From positions 434,001 through 498,000 of the forward strand of contig CALXMF010000001.1 in NCBI GenBank assembly GCA_944389415.1: 64,000 bases of DNA. Direction: 5' to 3'. The notes below the pieces were generated by a model. It had not been told where the DNA came from. It ran no database searches and saw only the letters and a program-made list of their open reading frames with translations. The position numbers and the translations under genes were made by a program. This document shows positions 25,524 to 34,775 of the stretch, piece after piece. The number at the start of each line of letters is the position of its first letter. Within the stretch, counting starts at the first letter, position 1. The stretch comes from an uncultured Spirochaetota bacterium. Lineage in GTDB: Bacteria; Spirochaetota; Spirochaetia; Treponematales; Treponemataceae.

Positions 25524-26528
25524 ATGAAAAAGAATATTACTGCTGGTTTTTGTATGTTTATTGTGATGACGTCGGCTTTATTTTCTTTGGGTGGAAAAGA
25601 TGCCGGAACAGCTGACGGTTCTGTAAAAATAGGCATTGCTAAAATAGTTCAGCATATTGCCCTTGATCAGGTTGAACAGGGTGTTATTGATGTGATAACA
25701 GAAGCGGGAATAACAGCCTCTTATGATCTTCAGAATGCAAATGGGGATGTGAATACCGCTGCCCAGATTGCAAATAAGTATAAGGCAGAGAAGGTTGATG
25801 CAGTGGTAGCTATCGCGACTCCTGTCGCGGTCGCAATGGCAAGTACAATAAAAGATATTCCAATTATTTTTGGTACTGTTAATGATCCGGTTGGGGCTGG
25901 CCTATTAAGTACTGTAGAGCATGGAGAAGGAAATATTACCGGTATGTCAGACGCTCTTCCAATTAAAGCAAATATATCTTTATTTAAAGAGATTGCCGGT
26001 ATCAGTACATTAGGATATATTTATACAAGCAGCGAAGCGAATTCTGTGTCGGCGCTCGCAGAAATTGAGGCGGCATGCGATGAACTGGGATTATCCCTGA
26101 TTACTCAATCTATTACCAGTTCTTCTGAAGTAAAACAGGCAGCTGAAACACTGGCAGGCCGCGTTGATGGTGTGTATCTGACAACTGATAATACGGTTTT
26201 TTCCGCGCTTCCGTCGCTTGTTGAAGTGTTTGCCAAAGCGAAAAAACCAGTGTTTTCAGCAGATGTAACCGGCGCGATGGAAGGCGGCTGTATGATTGCT
26301 TCCGGTTTTAATTACTACAAAGCCGGACGGGCGACAGGTGAAATGGTTGTTGCTGTGCTCAATGGCACTGCTCCATCTGATATTCCCGTGCGCTTTATGA
26401 CCGAACCGGCTGATTCTGATCTTCTGTTTGATCTTGATGCCGCTGCTAACTGCGGAATCACAATTCCTGAACAGTACCTGAATCAGGCGAATATGATTTA
26501 CCAGAATGGCTCGCTGACTTCAAAATAA
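25524..26528 (+). CDS. ABC transporter substrate-binding protein (TrpX type)
   Basis: A 334-residue binding protein of the ABC_sub_bind family (COG2984), the group that includes streptococcal TrpX. A signal peptide is followed by SLGGKDAG; there is no lipobox Cys. Family features are VKIGIAKIVQHIALDQVEQGV near the start, the segment DAVVAIATPVAVAMA, and KKPVFSADVTGAMEGG. GAGAGGA precedes the ATG. It is the first gene of a four-gene operon with a unique secreted protein, a permease and an ATPase. Tryptophan or another aromatic compound is a reasonable substrate guess from the family. Confidence 0.9.
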   Translation: MKKNITAGFCMFIVMTSALFSLGGKDAGTADGSVKIGIAKIVQHIALDQVEQGVIDVITEAGITASYDLQNANGDVNTAAQIANKYKAEKVDAVVAIATPVAVAMASTIKDIPIIFGTVNDPVGAGLLSTVEHGEGNITGMSDALPIKANISLFKEIAGISTLGYIYTSSEANSVSALAEIEAACDELGLSLITQSITSSSEVKQAAETLAGRVDGVYLTTDNTVFSALPSLVEVFAKAKKPVFSADVTGAMEGGCMIASGFNYYKAGRATGEMVVAVLNGTAPSDIPVRFMTEPADSDLLFDLDAAANCGITIPEQYLNQANMIYQNGSLTSK

Positions 26529-26539
26529 GGATAAAATGT

Positions 26540-27115
26540 ATGCAGCGATTGCATGGAAACACTGTTATTAAGTGTGTATGTATATGTATCATGCTGTTAT
26601 GGACAGCGGCTTTTACTGCCGCTGAGCCGGATACTGCAAATACAGCGTCAGATTCCGCGACTTTTGAGGATTTTAAGCAGGATATGAAAAAATTCGGCAG
26701 CGATATCAAAGAGGGATTATCTGCTGCCGGCGAATCTGTTAAAAACTGGGCTTCGGAACAACAGCAGCAAAATACCGATACAGGCGATAGTGTCCAGACA
26801 GACACATCACCGCAAGGTTCTCTGCATGAACTTGCCTATGTACAGGAAATAAAAAAAGACGAACAATTGCTTTATTTGCTGTACAGCAACGGAAAATCAG
26901 CGGTGCTGGCAGTAAATGATAATACTGTTGTTCGTATACGCGAGACAGAAGAAGGGTTATTATATCCGTTTACAGATGGCAAAAAAGGATCTTTTAAAAC
27001 GATTCGTAAAGGTGACTGGATTCTATTTTCTTATACAGTATCCGCATATTTTAAGTCCGTTTTGCCTGGAAACACAAAAACACTCAGTGCTGTTTCAATA
27101 GATATTCTGCGGTGA
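26540..27115 (+). CDS. Secreted protein inside the TrpXYZ-type operon
   Basis: A 191-residue protein with a signal peptide (about 1-28), then a charged helical segment (about 40-75, EDFKQDMKKFGSDIKEGL), a Gln/Asp/Thr-rich linker and a compact C-terminal domain with many beta-type residues (about 95-191). I do not recognise the family. It is inserted between the binding protein (11 bases downstream of it) and the permease, whose GTG start overlaps its stop (GTGA). That tight coupling argues for a real part in this transport system. TAAGGA precedes the ATG. Confidence 0.75.
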   Translation: MQRLHGNTVIKCVCICIMLLWTAAFTAAEPDTANTASDSATFEDFKQDMKKFGSDIKEGLSAAGESVKNWASEQQQQNTDTGDSVQTDTSPQGSLHELAYVQEIKKDEQLLYLLYSNGKSAVLAVNDNTVVRIRETEEGLLYPFTDGKKGSFKTIRKGDWILFSYTVSAYFKSVLPGNTKTLSAVSIDILR

Positions 27116-28023
27116 TTAATGCGACGGTAATAACAACGATGATTGAAGGTATTTTAATTGAAGGACTGATATACGGTATTATGGTACTCGGCGTCTTTGT
27201 CACGTTCAGGGTATTAAATTTTGCCGATATGACTGTTGATGGTTCATTTCCGCTTGGCGGTGCTGTAATGGCCGTCTTGCTGCTGAAAGGTGTTCCTATT
27301 TTTGCAGCTGTAATGCTCGCCGCAATCTGCGGAATGATTGCGGGGCTTATAACGGCACTGATTCATACCCGCCTCAAGGTTCCCGATTTGCTTGCTGGTA
27401 TTCTTACAATGACTATGCTGTATTCGGTGAACCTCCGCATAATGTCTGACCGGGCAAATATTTCGCTTCTTCGTGTTGAAACAGTGTTTTCTTGGGCCGA
27501 AGGTATATCTGGTGGAAATGCGTGGGTGTCTGTGGCTTTGCTTGTGATAATTCTGCTCGTGATTAAATGTCTGCTTGATATATTTTTTCATACAGATTTT
27601 GGACTAACTATGGGCGCCCTTGGTTCTAATCCGCAAATGATTATTTCTCAGGGTATGAATCCAGATGTTCTGAAAACTGCGGGCATTGCGCTCGCGAATG
27701 GTCTTGCGGCTATGGCTGGAGCGTTCGCGTCTATGTATAATGGATTTGCCGATGTTGGTTCGGGTACTGGTGTTGTAGTGTCAGGTCTTGCGTCGCTGAT
27801 GCTTGGAGAATTTCTTTTACGTTCAAACCGTATCGGTGTACAAACATTTCGTGTACTGCTTGGTTCAGTTGTTTATCGGGCGCTTATGTATTTGGCGCGA
27901 AGCTATGGGTATACTATAGGCATGTCAGCAAACGATCTTAAATTGATTACTGGTATACTGATTATTTTGTGTCTGGCAGTGTCCCAAATTCAATTTGCGC
28001 GCCGCAGTAGGAGAGTAAAATAA
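27112..28023 (+). CDS. ABC transporter permease (TrpY type)
   Basis: A 303-residue polytopic membrane protein of the COG4120 / BPD_transp_2 group with about eight or nine hydrophobic segments. Typical pieces are GVFVTFRVLNFADMTVDGSFPLGGA near the N-terminus, GALGSNPQMI in the middle and GMSANDLKLITGILII at the end. The probable start is the GTG at 27112, overlapping the previous stop by four bases; ATG 27139 is an alternative without a ribosome site. It overlaps the ATPase start by one base. Confidence 0.9.
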   Translation: MINATVITTMIEGILIEGLIYGIMVLGVFVTFRVLNFADMTVDGSFPLGGAVMAVLLLKGVPIFAAVMLAAICGMIAGLITALIHTRLKVPDLLAGILTMTMLYSVNLRIMSDRANISLLRVETVFSWAEGISGGNAWVSVALLVIILLVIKCLLDIFFHTDFGLTMGALGSNPQMIISQGMNPDVLKTAGIALANGLAAMAGAFASMYNGFADVGSGTGVVVSGLASLMLGEFLLRSNRIGVQTFRVLLGSVVYRALMYLARSYGYTIGMSANDLKLITGILIILCLAVSQIQFARRSRRVK

Positions 28024-28829
28024 TGCTCACACTGGATAATGTTAAAATGGTTTTTGCTCCCGGTACACCTGATGAAAACACAGTTCTGAAGAATATCAAC
28101 CTGACAGTAAACCGTGGGGATTTCATTACCGTTATTGGGTCAAACGGTGCTGGTAAATCAACGCTGTACAATGTGATTGCCGGAACACTGATGCCTGTTT
28201 CAGGAAAAATAACAGTATGTCTTGATGGCAAAAATATACGTGATATCACACACGAACGCGAATATCGCCGCGCGCATTATATAGGCCGTATTTTTCAGAA
28301 TCCGCTGCTTGGAACAGCTGGCAAGATGCGGCTTGAAGATAATATGATGATCTGCTGCCGCAAAGGTTATAAAGGGCTGAAAATCAGTCTGAATAATAAA
28401 ATGCGTGATTATTTCAGAAGCCGTCTGCGGGAACTTGATATGGGACTCGAAAACCGGCTGAATGATAATGTTGAACAGTTTTCGGGCGGTCAGCGGCAGG
28501 CGCTTACACTGCTTATGGCGATCATGTCTGAACCAGCGCTGCTGCTGCTTGATGAGCATACGGCGGCTCTTGATCCGGCAAATGCTGAAGTAGTAATGGA
28601 TTTGACCCGCCGGTTCGCAGAAGAATATCATCTGACTGTGATGATGATTACTCACAATATGAATCACGCTCTTTCATTCGGCAACAGACTGCTTATGATG
28701 GACAGCGGCGAAATTATTCTTGATGTTAACGGAAAAGAAAAAGAGAATCTTACATTAGATGATATTGTAGAACGCTTCCGCCGGATAAAAAAACATGATC
28801 TTGTCAGTGATCAGATGTTGTTACAATAG
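28023..28829 (+). CDS. ABC transporter ATPase (TrpZ type)
   Basis: A 268-residue ATPase of COG1101. Walker A GSNGAGKST, Q-loop IFQNPLLGT, signature FSGGQRQALTLL, Walker B LLLLDEHTAALDP and the switch His MITHNMNHAL are all present. Its ATG overlaps the permease stop (TAATG). The last nine bases overlap, tail to tail, with the HAD phosphatase gene on the other strand. Confidence 0.93.
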   Translation: MLTLDNVKMVFAPGTPDENTVLKNINLTVNRGDFITVIGSNGAGKSTLYNVIAGTLMPVSGKITVCLDGKNIRDITHEREYRRAHYIGRIFQNPLLGTAGKMRLEDNMMICCRKGYKGLKISLNNKMRDYFRSRLRELDMGLENRLNDNVEQFSGGQRQALTLLMAIMSEPALLLLDEHTAALDPANAEVVMDLTRRFAEEYHLTVMMITHNMNHALSFGNRLLMMDSGEIILDVNGKEKENLTLDDIVERFRRIKKHDLVSDQMLLQ

Positions 28830-29567
28830 CGAAAGCAGATCTCCGATATGCTGCAGCGTTATATCTGCTGGAAGACTCAGTAATTCCTGTGTATTGCCGA
28901 GTCCTCCAGTTACCGCACATGTATAACAGCCGAATGCTTTACCCGCCAGTATATCTGTTTTTGAGTCTCCCGCCATTATTATCTGATCCGGAACAAGCGG
29001 TTTTTTCTGTTCCTGTGAGCGTTTTTCATTCATATAGGAATACGCAAGAAATATCCCTTCTGGATCTGGTTTGATACGGTTGAGCTGTTCGGGGCCAATA
29101 ACAGCGGAAAAATATGCGGCGATTTGCAGTTTTTCAAGAATGGCGAGAGATACCGGTAAAGGTTTATTTGAGACAATTCCCAGAGTGATGCCTTTTTCCT
29201 GAAGTTTTTTAAGCAGATCAGCTGTTTTTGGGTACAGAACTGTTTCCTGTACGCAGTTTGCTTCGTAATATGCGACATACCAGGCGAACAGTTTCGCAAA
29301 ATATGAGCTGCCATCCCGGTATGCGGCAGGATTTTCCGGTATTTTTCCTTCTGCCTCAAAAGCAGCCGCAAACGAACGTTCCAGCAGCTTTTTTGCGCCA
29401 TTACCGACGAAAGAAATAACCTGTTCTTTGGAAAGCGCTCTCAGATTAAGTTTTTCAAGCAGGGCATTAACAGCTGCGGTAATATCGCTTCCTGAATCAA
29501 TCAGAACTCCGTCGAAATCAAATATGATACCCTGAATTTTTTCTATCCATTCATAGGTCTCTTTCAT
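28821..29567 (-). CDS. HAD-family phosphatase (phosphoglycolate phosphatase-like)
   Basis: A 248-residue HAD hydrolase of the Gph subgroup. Motif I is FDFDGVLIDSG (nucleophile Asp about residue 17), then the helical cap, motif II in GIVSNKP, motif III Lys in NRIKPDPEG and motif IV in IMAGDSKTDILAG. It could remove phosphate from 2-phosphoglycolate or a small sugar phosphate; the subgroup is promiscuous. TAAGGAGCG precedes the ATG. Its tail overlaps the ABC ATPase gene by nine bases. Confidence 0.88.
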   Translation of the reverse strand: MKETYEWIEKIQGIIFDFDGVLIDSGSDITAAVNALLEKLNLRALSKEQVISFVGNGAKKLLERSFAAAFEAEGKIPENPAAYRDGSSYFAKLFAWYVAYYEANCVQETVLYPKTADLLKKLQEKGITLGIVSNKPLPVSLAILEKLQIAAYFSAVIGPEQLNRIKPDPEGIFLAYSYMNEKRSQEQKKPLVPDQIIMAGDSKTDILAGKAFGCYTCAVTGGLGNTQELLSLPADITLQHIGDLLSLL

Positions 29568-29584
29568 AAAGCGCTCCTTATTCT

Positions 29585-31780
29585 TTATTCTTCGTTAAAA
29601 ATTGATCCTCGTATCCGTTTTATCAGCTTCGCTTTACTTATGGAATACTGTTTGCACGAATCATGACTGTCCGTACAGAGGAATACAAGAACATCGCCGT
29701 CTGTTTTTTCAGTGGAAACAGGGATTCCTTTTATAATAGCATTTTCAAAAGTAATTTCGATGGTACTTTCAAGTTCAATTGCACGTTCTACAAGCCTGAC
29801 TTTACCGAGAAAATCCATTGAGTCCGCTTGAATTTTATCAGGTCTGACAGAATCCGGCCGCAGCTGCGCTGGACTAAGTATCACTTTACGGTGAATACGT
29901 GAGATAAGACCGTCCCTTTGTTCCTCTGTCATATCTATACGGGGCAGCACTGCTTCAAGACTGTCTAGAAACGCTTTTCGCTCTTCTTTTTCAGCGCGCG
30001 GAAAACAGTGTGATATAAGCTGTCCAGATTTCTGAAGCGATACAATGGAATTCAGTGTTCTGAATGGCAGCGCGTGTGCTGTCTGACGTGCGGTTTTTAT
30101 AGAACCGGTATAATCGAGCCCAATTTTCTCGCAGGCCTGGATGGCGTCTGCGTCTGAAGTAAAATCAAGCAGATACACACCGGGAGCAAGTGTTGCAAGG
30201 ATATGATCCGCGAAATCACTTTTTTCAATTCGTATAGTATTTTCAGCAGATACTTTGAGTACATATCCCTTGTAGAGGGATGTGGAATCATAAAAACCAG
30301 CCCATTCATGTATAGAAAAACGCAGACTCTGCGGCAGCGGTACTGCGCTGTATGACTGAATAATCTGTTCAATCTTTTCCGGAGAATAGTTTTTATCAAA
30401 CGCACTTATACAGCTTTTGCGTGATATCTCAAACACTGCCGCTGTATCATATTGTACAGTATGCAAAAACGGAGTCAGTTCAAGCAGCTGCAAAAGTGAG
30501 AGCCCCGGTGCGGCAGTTACCGTCCCTGACGCATCTACAGTTAATGTTTGAGAGTACTGAATTGTCTCTGCGTTATATATATTACTAAAAACAGGAGCCG
30601 CAACATAGATTGTTTCTCCCATTGAGGTTCTTCCTCTGGTATGTACCAGTCCTAAATTTACCATTGCATCAAACAGTGCATCAACTGTCTGCTCGGTTAC
30701 TATTTCAGGAACAGCATCCGGTATGTTTTGCTCTTGTTTATCAGTATTTTGATGACGGCGCATAAGTGCGGCAAATTTGCCGGTTGATGCCGTTTGCATT
30801 GTATTGCGTGTGTTTGTTGATGGTTTTACCGCCCACAGCAGAATAAATCGCCGCAATATGGATTTAGAAAATCCATGCTCAGGTATATTCTTACAGATAT
30901 TAAGAATGAGCTGCGCGCGTCCCGCAGCTTTTGACCGTGATATATACCCATCAGCGGCTGCGCAGAGATACGCATATTGGTGATCTTCTGGAAGCTGCGC
31001 AAATTGCTGCCACGCGGAGGAATCAACTGTCAATTCTCCCGCTTCCGGGATTATAAATAATCCCAATGCGGTGCAGGCGTTCAGAAGCAGCAGCCAGAAC
31101 TGTATATGCGTATTGCCTGTTTCATCTGTTATTAGGGGAAACATTTGGGGCAGCAGCGTAAGAAAACGTTTTTTTATACTGCCGCTTTGTTTGCGTATTT
31201 CACCTTCCTGTCTGATAAAGCACATAAAACAGGCAAGCAGAAGCGGCGTCAGTACAATATTTATACTATGACCTGGTACAGCAAGTATATCTGTTTCTGG
31301 AGGCGGCAGGACAGTAGCAGGTGAGCATAGCGGAAGAATCACATCACTGAGCAGTGGGTTAATAAAAAACACTGGCCGTTTTACATTATCTTCCCGAAAA
31401 CGAAAAATAAGCAGCCGCTCTTCAAGATTATAAAGCCGGTCATGCAGTTCTGCAAAAGAAAAAACACCTCTAAAAAAAGCAGAGAGTGTCTCCGCTGTCG
31501 CAGCATTTCCATTGTCCATGTTAAGTACATGTATGGCTGTGAGCAATTGTATATCATTATCTGAAAGCAGCTTTATTATCTGTTGTTTATTCTCTGGTCT
31601 GCGTATAAAAGCACTGAGATCTTCCAGCAGATTCTGTTTATTATATGGTGTTTTGATTTCACCCAAATACATGCGGACAAGATCGTAAAACTGATTACCT
31701 GGCAGCGCTGTAAGAGTATTGCGCCATCTGATTGTCTGCTGTACCTGGTCTGTATTTGAACGGCTGTCTGTTATCGGCAT
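29585..31780 (-). CDS. Large partner protein of the XPB helicase
   Basis: A 731-residue cytoplasmic protein, mostly helical in the first half, with repeated winged-helix-like stretches. The segment at about 520-600 (ENTIRIEKSDFADHILATLAPG) resembles the helicase C-terminal/XPB N-terminal domain (Helicase_C_3). The last 70 residues form a compact beta domain (IEITFENAIIKGIPV). It overlaps the helicase stop by 10 bases and has GAGGA before its ATG, so the two should be made together. From memory T. pallidum has the same neighbour pair (TP0380/TP0381). Function is unknown, but DNA repair or transcription-coupled remodelling is the natural hypothesis. Confidence 0.75.
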   Translation of the reverse strand: MPITDSRSNTDQVQQTIRWRNTLTALPGNQFYDLVRMYLGEIKTPYNKQNLLEDLSAFIRRPENKQQIIKLLSDNDIQLLTAIHVLNMDNGNAATAETLSAFFRGVFSFAELHDRLYNLEERLLIFRFREDNVKRPVFFINPLLSDVILPLCSPATVLPPPETDILAVPGHSINIVLTPLLLACFMCFIRQEGEIRKQSGSIKKRFLTLLPQMFPLITDETGNTHIQFWLLLLNACTALGLFIIPEAGELTVDSSAWQQFAQLPEDHQYAYLCAAADGYISRSKAAGRAQLILNICKNIPEHGFSKSILRRFILLWAVKPSTNTRNTMQTASTGKFAALMRRHQNTDKQEQNIPDAVPEIVTEQTVDALFDAMVNLGLVHTRGRTSMGETIYVAAPVFSNIYNAETIQYSQTLTVDASGTVTAAPGLSLLQLLELTPFLHTVQYDTAAVFEISRKSCISAFDKNYSPEKIEQIIQSYSAVPLPQSLRFSIHEWAGFYDSTSLYKGYVLKVSAENTIRIEKSDFADHILATLAPGVYLLDFTSDADAIQACEKIGLDYTGSIKTARQTAHALPFRTLNSIVSLQKSGQLISHCFPRAEKEERKAFLDSLEAVLPRIDMTEEQRDGLISRIHRKVILSPAQLRPDSVRPDKIQADSMDFLGKVRLVERAIELESTIEITFENAIIKGIPVSTEKTDGDVLVFLCTDSHDSCKQYSISKAKLIKRIRGSIFNEE

Positions 31781-33552
31781 GATATTTCCTCGATTGTACC
31801 GCTGTTATCAGACAATTCATCAAGAGAATGAGGATCAGTATACCTGATAATGCGGTATGCGTATCCCTGTTCAGTGAGAAATTTCTGGCGATTCGCGCCG
31901 AATTCTTCCTCTACGGTATTACGTGTAATCAGGGTAAAAAAACGGGATGTGCGTTCTTTAGGACGAAGAATGCGGCCAAGCCGCTGCGCTTCTTCCTGTC
32001 TGCTTCCAAATGTGCCGGATACCTGTATAGCCACAGATGCGTCAGGCAGATCAATAGCAAAATTCGCTACTTTTGAAACAACTAGTACCTGTATTTTTGC
32101 GCAGCGAAAATCATTATATATGCGGTCACGTTCCGCATTCGGTGTTTTACCCGTAATAATCGGCGCGCTGAGCATTTGAGCAATCTGCTGTAATTGACCA
32201 ATATATTGCCCAATAATAAGAATATGATCATTAGGCAATCTGCTGACAAGCTGCTGTACGATATTATTTTTCGCCGGGTTTTCACTTGCAATACGATGTT
32301 TCTGTCTGAGGTTAGCAGTAGCATATTCTATTTCTATTGTCTGTTCCAGATCAAGACGGATTTCAACACATTCAGCGTCGGCAATCCAGCCTGACGCCTC
32401 CAGTTCTTTCCATGGAACATCATACCGTTTAGGGCCGACAAGACTGAATACATGCCCTTCGCAGCCATCCTCCCGCACAAGGGTCGCTGTTAGTCCGACA
32501 CGTCTTACTGCCTGCAATTCAGCTGTGACGCGAAATACCGGAGCAGGAAGCATATGTACTTCATCATAAATAATAAGCCCCCACGAGCGGTCCCGGAACA
32601 ACTGAAAATGCGGATACGGCGCGTTATTGTCAGGCCTCCAGGTAAGTACTTGATAAGTCGCCACTGTAACAGGTTTTATATCTTTTGTTTCTCCTGTATA
32701 TTCGCCAATGATTTCAGGGTTAAGATCTGTTTTATCAGTCAGTTCACGTATCCACTGGCGCACCGCAGAAATATTTGTGGTGAGAATGAGCGTTTCTGTT
32801 TGCAGCTGTTCCATAACACACATACCGACAACCGTTTTGCCTGCGCCGCAGGGCAGTACAATTGTACCGAATCCGGTACCGGGCCCTTTGTTGCCGATAA
32901 GAGCGTCAGCGGCTTCTTTTTGATATGTGCGGATAGTGAACTGCTGTCCTGAGAGCGTTGTCTCCCGTAAATGTATTGGCAGCGGATTCCCATCGCGCAG
33001 CGGTACATCATCTTTAACCGGCCAGCCGGCAGACAAAAGTGTTTGCTTTATAGTACCGCGGTCTGTGAGCAATAGTCTGAAACAGCATTCTTTTTCTATA
33101 TCTGTTATTTCTGTTGTATTATCATCTGGAGAAATATATGTACAAGGCAACAGCATTTTTTTTGCTGCCGGATATACAGATATTTCTTTATAGACAGCTT
33201 TGTTGTTCGCTGTCAGATACAAGTATTCAAGGCCGTCTTCTTTTGGCGCGCTGATAAGGCGGAGTTTGCCGAACCGCTGTGCGGTTTCCCGTATCCACAT
33301 CTGTACGGATTGCGGAACATCATACCGCGCGTATTCGAGCAGCACATTTACCGCATCATCACTCGAAAAACCTGCGCTTGCCGCGTTCCATAGTGATAAA
33401 GGAGTAAGTCGGTATGTATGTAAATGTTCCGGTGAACGTTCAAGTTCTGCAAAAGGAATAAGCGCTGCCCGGCATTCACCTGCGCGCGGAGCATGCACAT
33501 CAAGAAGTAATGTTTTGTCGCTTTGTACAATTAGAGGATTATCCAGCCGCAT
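31771..33552 (-). CDS. XPB/Ssl2-type DNA helicase
   Basis: A 593-residue superfamily 2 helicase of the XPB (ERCC3) group. The N-terminal half includes a damage-recognition-like region. Helicase motifs follow: I VLPCGAGKTVVGM (about 240), II DEVHM, III LTATLVRED, V/VI region QVSGTFGSRQEEAQRLGRILRP. XPB unwinds DNA in eukaryotic repair and transcription (TFIIH); the role in the few bacteria that keep it is unclear. The start has only a weak site (AAAAGG). The gene begins 14 bases inside the broken DUF4405 gene and overlaps its large partner downstream. Confidence 0.9.
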   Translation of the reverse strand: MRLDNPLIVQSDKTLLLDVHAPRAGECRAALIPFAELERSPEHLHTYRLTPLSLWNAASAGFSSDDAVNVLLEYARYDVPQSVQMWIRETAQRFGKLRLISAPKEDGLEYLYLTANNKAVYKEISVYPAAKKMLLPCTYISPDDNTTEITDIEKECCFRLLLTDRGTIKQTLLSAGWPVKDDVPLRDGNPLPIHLRETTLSGQQFTIRTYQKEAADALIGNKGPGTGFGTIVLPCGAGKTVVGMCVMEQLQTETLILTTNISAVRQWIRELTDKTDLNPEIIGEYTGETKDIKPVTVATYQVLTWRPDNNAPYPHFQLFRDRSWGLIIYDEVHMLPAPVFRVTAELQAVRRVGLTATLVREDGCEGHVFSLVGPKRYDVPWKELEASGWIADAECVEIRLDLEQTIEIEYATANLRQKHRIASENPAKNNIVQQLVSRLPNDHILIIGQYIGQLQQIAQMLSAPIITGKTPNAERDRIYNDFRCAKIQVLVVSKVANFAIDLPDASVAIQVSGTFGSRQEEAQRLGRILRPKERTSRFFTLITRNTVEEEFGANRQKFLTEQGYAYRIIRYTDPHSLDELSDNSGTIEEISCR

Positions 33553-33954
33553 GACCTTTTATTTTACTGAAAGCACAGCATATGGGCAAGGTAATAGCCG
33601 TACACCATATGCTGTGGGCGGATAATAAAATAATCAGCTGACACACCTGCGCTGTGTCATATGTGTCCATTTGCGGGCACAGACAGCCGCTGAGTCCTGC
33701 GAAAACCCAGCAAATGAGCAGCAAAATATCAACAACATAGCAGACTTTTGTTTTAACCGGTATAGAAGGTTGTTTAACGACAGCGCGACAGTGCGTATCC
33801 ATTTTCGATTAACTATGAGATGCACCGCAAACAATACAAATAAAATGAGACCGGTAATTTCATGAAAAGCGAGGGATATAACCAGTTTTTTATACAGTAG
33901 TACAAGAATGATCGCCATAACAGCGTCGAGAATAAATTTATGTGTATGTTTCAT
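33539..33954 (-). pseudogene. Frameshifted DUF4405 membrane protein
   Basis: From the ATG at 33954 the first frame encodes a DUF4405-like start: helix 1, then HEITGLILFVLFAVHLIVNRKWI. It then runs into an unlikely sequence and stops at 33634. The next family block (VKTKVCYVVDILLLICWVFAGLSG) lies in a different frame, readable from 33802 to a stop at 33539. The switch lies between about 33796 and 33757 and fits a one-base deletion or two-base insertion. A His-rich end block (HMVYGYYLAHMLC) appears in the third frame, hinting at a second shift. DUF4405 proteins are small heme-type membrane proteins. Confidence 0.7.
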
Positions 33955-34072
33955 AATGTTTTAAAGTATACTGTATAATTAGAGATATTGTTAGTATTTA
34001 TAACAAATATAAAAGAATATAGCTGAATATTATGATGCAGTTCAGGTTTTGCGGAAGAAAAGAAACGGCAAA

Positions 34073-34768
34073 TCAGCTGCTGAATTTATATTTGAGCAGC
34101 GTATACCGTTCGGCTATTTCACTGATGATAAGAGAAATATCAAGGATTTTCGGTGATTTGAGTGTGAGCGAGACTGACATCTCATGCTCATGCAGATTTT
34201 CGCTGATATTCATATCAGCAAGCAGGAGTCCGCCATGCAGCAGCAGTTCCTGTAAACCAATAATATCCGGCCGTTCTTTTGTGACTGAAAACACCAGATG
34301 CAGACATTTGATATGGTCAGCCGGAAAAAAACGATCTTCCACTTTTTCAAGAACAATAAGCGATATAACACATACAGCCAGAGCGGTAAGAGATTCAATA
34401 TACATTTCCGCGCCGACAGCAAGCCCAATCGCCGCAGCCGTCCAAATGATACCAGCAGAGGTAAGTCCCTTTACATTCAGACCGTAACGGATAATTGCGC
34501 CGGTGCCAAGAAAACCAATACCTGATACTACCTGCGCGGCAAGCCGCATACTGTCACCGCCGAAACGGTGCGCGGCTGATATGGAAATCATCATAATAAG
34601 ACAGGAGGAGACACAGATAAGTATCAGCGTACGCATACCAACAGACTGCTGACGGAATTTGCGTTCAAGTCCCAGTATAATTCCGGCTATACATGCGCAG
34701 GCAATACGCAAAAAACATGACGCCGCTTCAGCCAGCATACCGCCGCTGTCAAAAATAATATTTTCCAT
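34073..34768 (-). CDS. MgtC/SapB family membrane protein
   Basis: A 231-residue protein with the MgtC N-terminal membrane domain of about four or five helices (about 10-135). Conserved pieces are GIILGLERKFRQQSVGMRTLILICV and the Gly-rich GIGFLGTGAI. A soluble ACT-like C-terminal domain follows. MgtC proteins modulate membrane potential, ATP synthase and magnesium-limited growth in pathogens. No ribosome site is evident; it follows the SDR-like gene by 7 bases and is probably on the same transcript. Confidence 0.9.
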   Translation of the reverse strand: MENIIFDSGGMLAEAASCFLRIACACIAGIILGLERKFRQQSVGMRTLILICVSSCLIMMISISAAHRFGGDSMRLAAQVVSGIGFLGTGAIIRYGLNVKGLTSAGIIWTAAAIGLAVGAEMYIESLTALAVCVISLIVLEKVEDRFFPADHIKCLHLVFSVTKERPDIIGLQELLLHGGLLLADMNISENLHEHEMSVSLTLKSPKILDISLIISEIAERYTLLKYKFSS

Positions 34769-34775
34769 ATATCGA

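Noticed and set aside
28200-28667. 155-codon minus-strand frame inside the TrpZ-type ATPase
   Set aside because: Antisense to a gene with all ABC motifs; no promoter or ribosome site seen.
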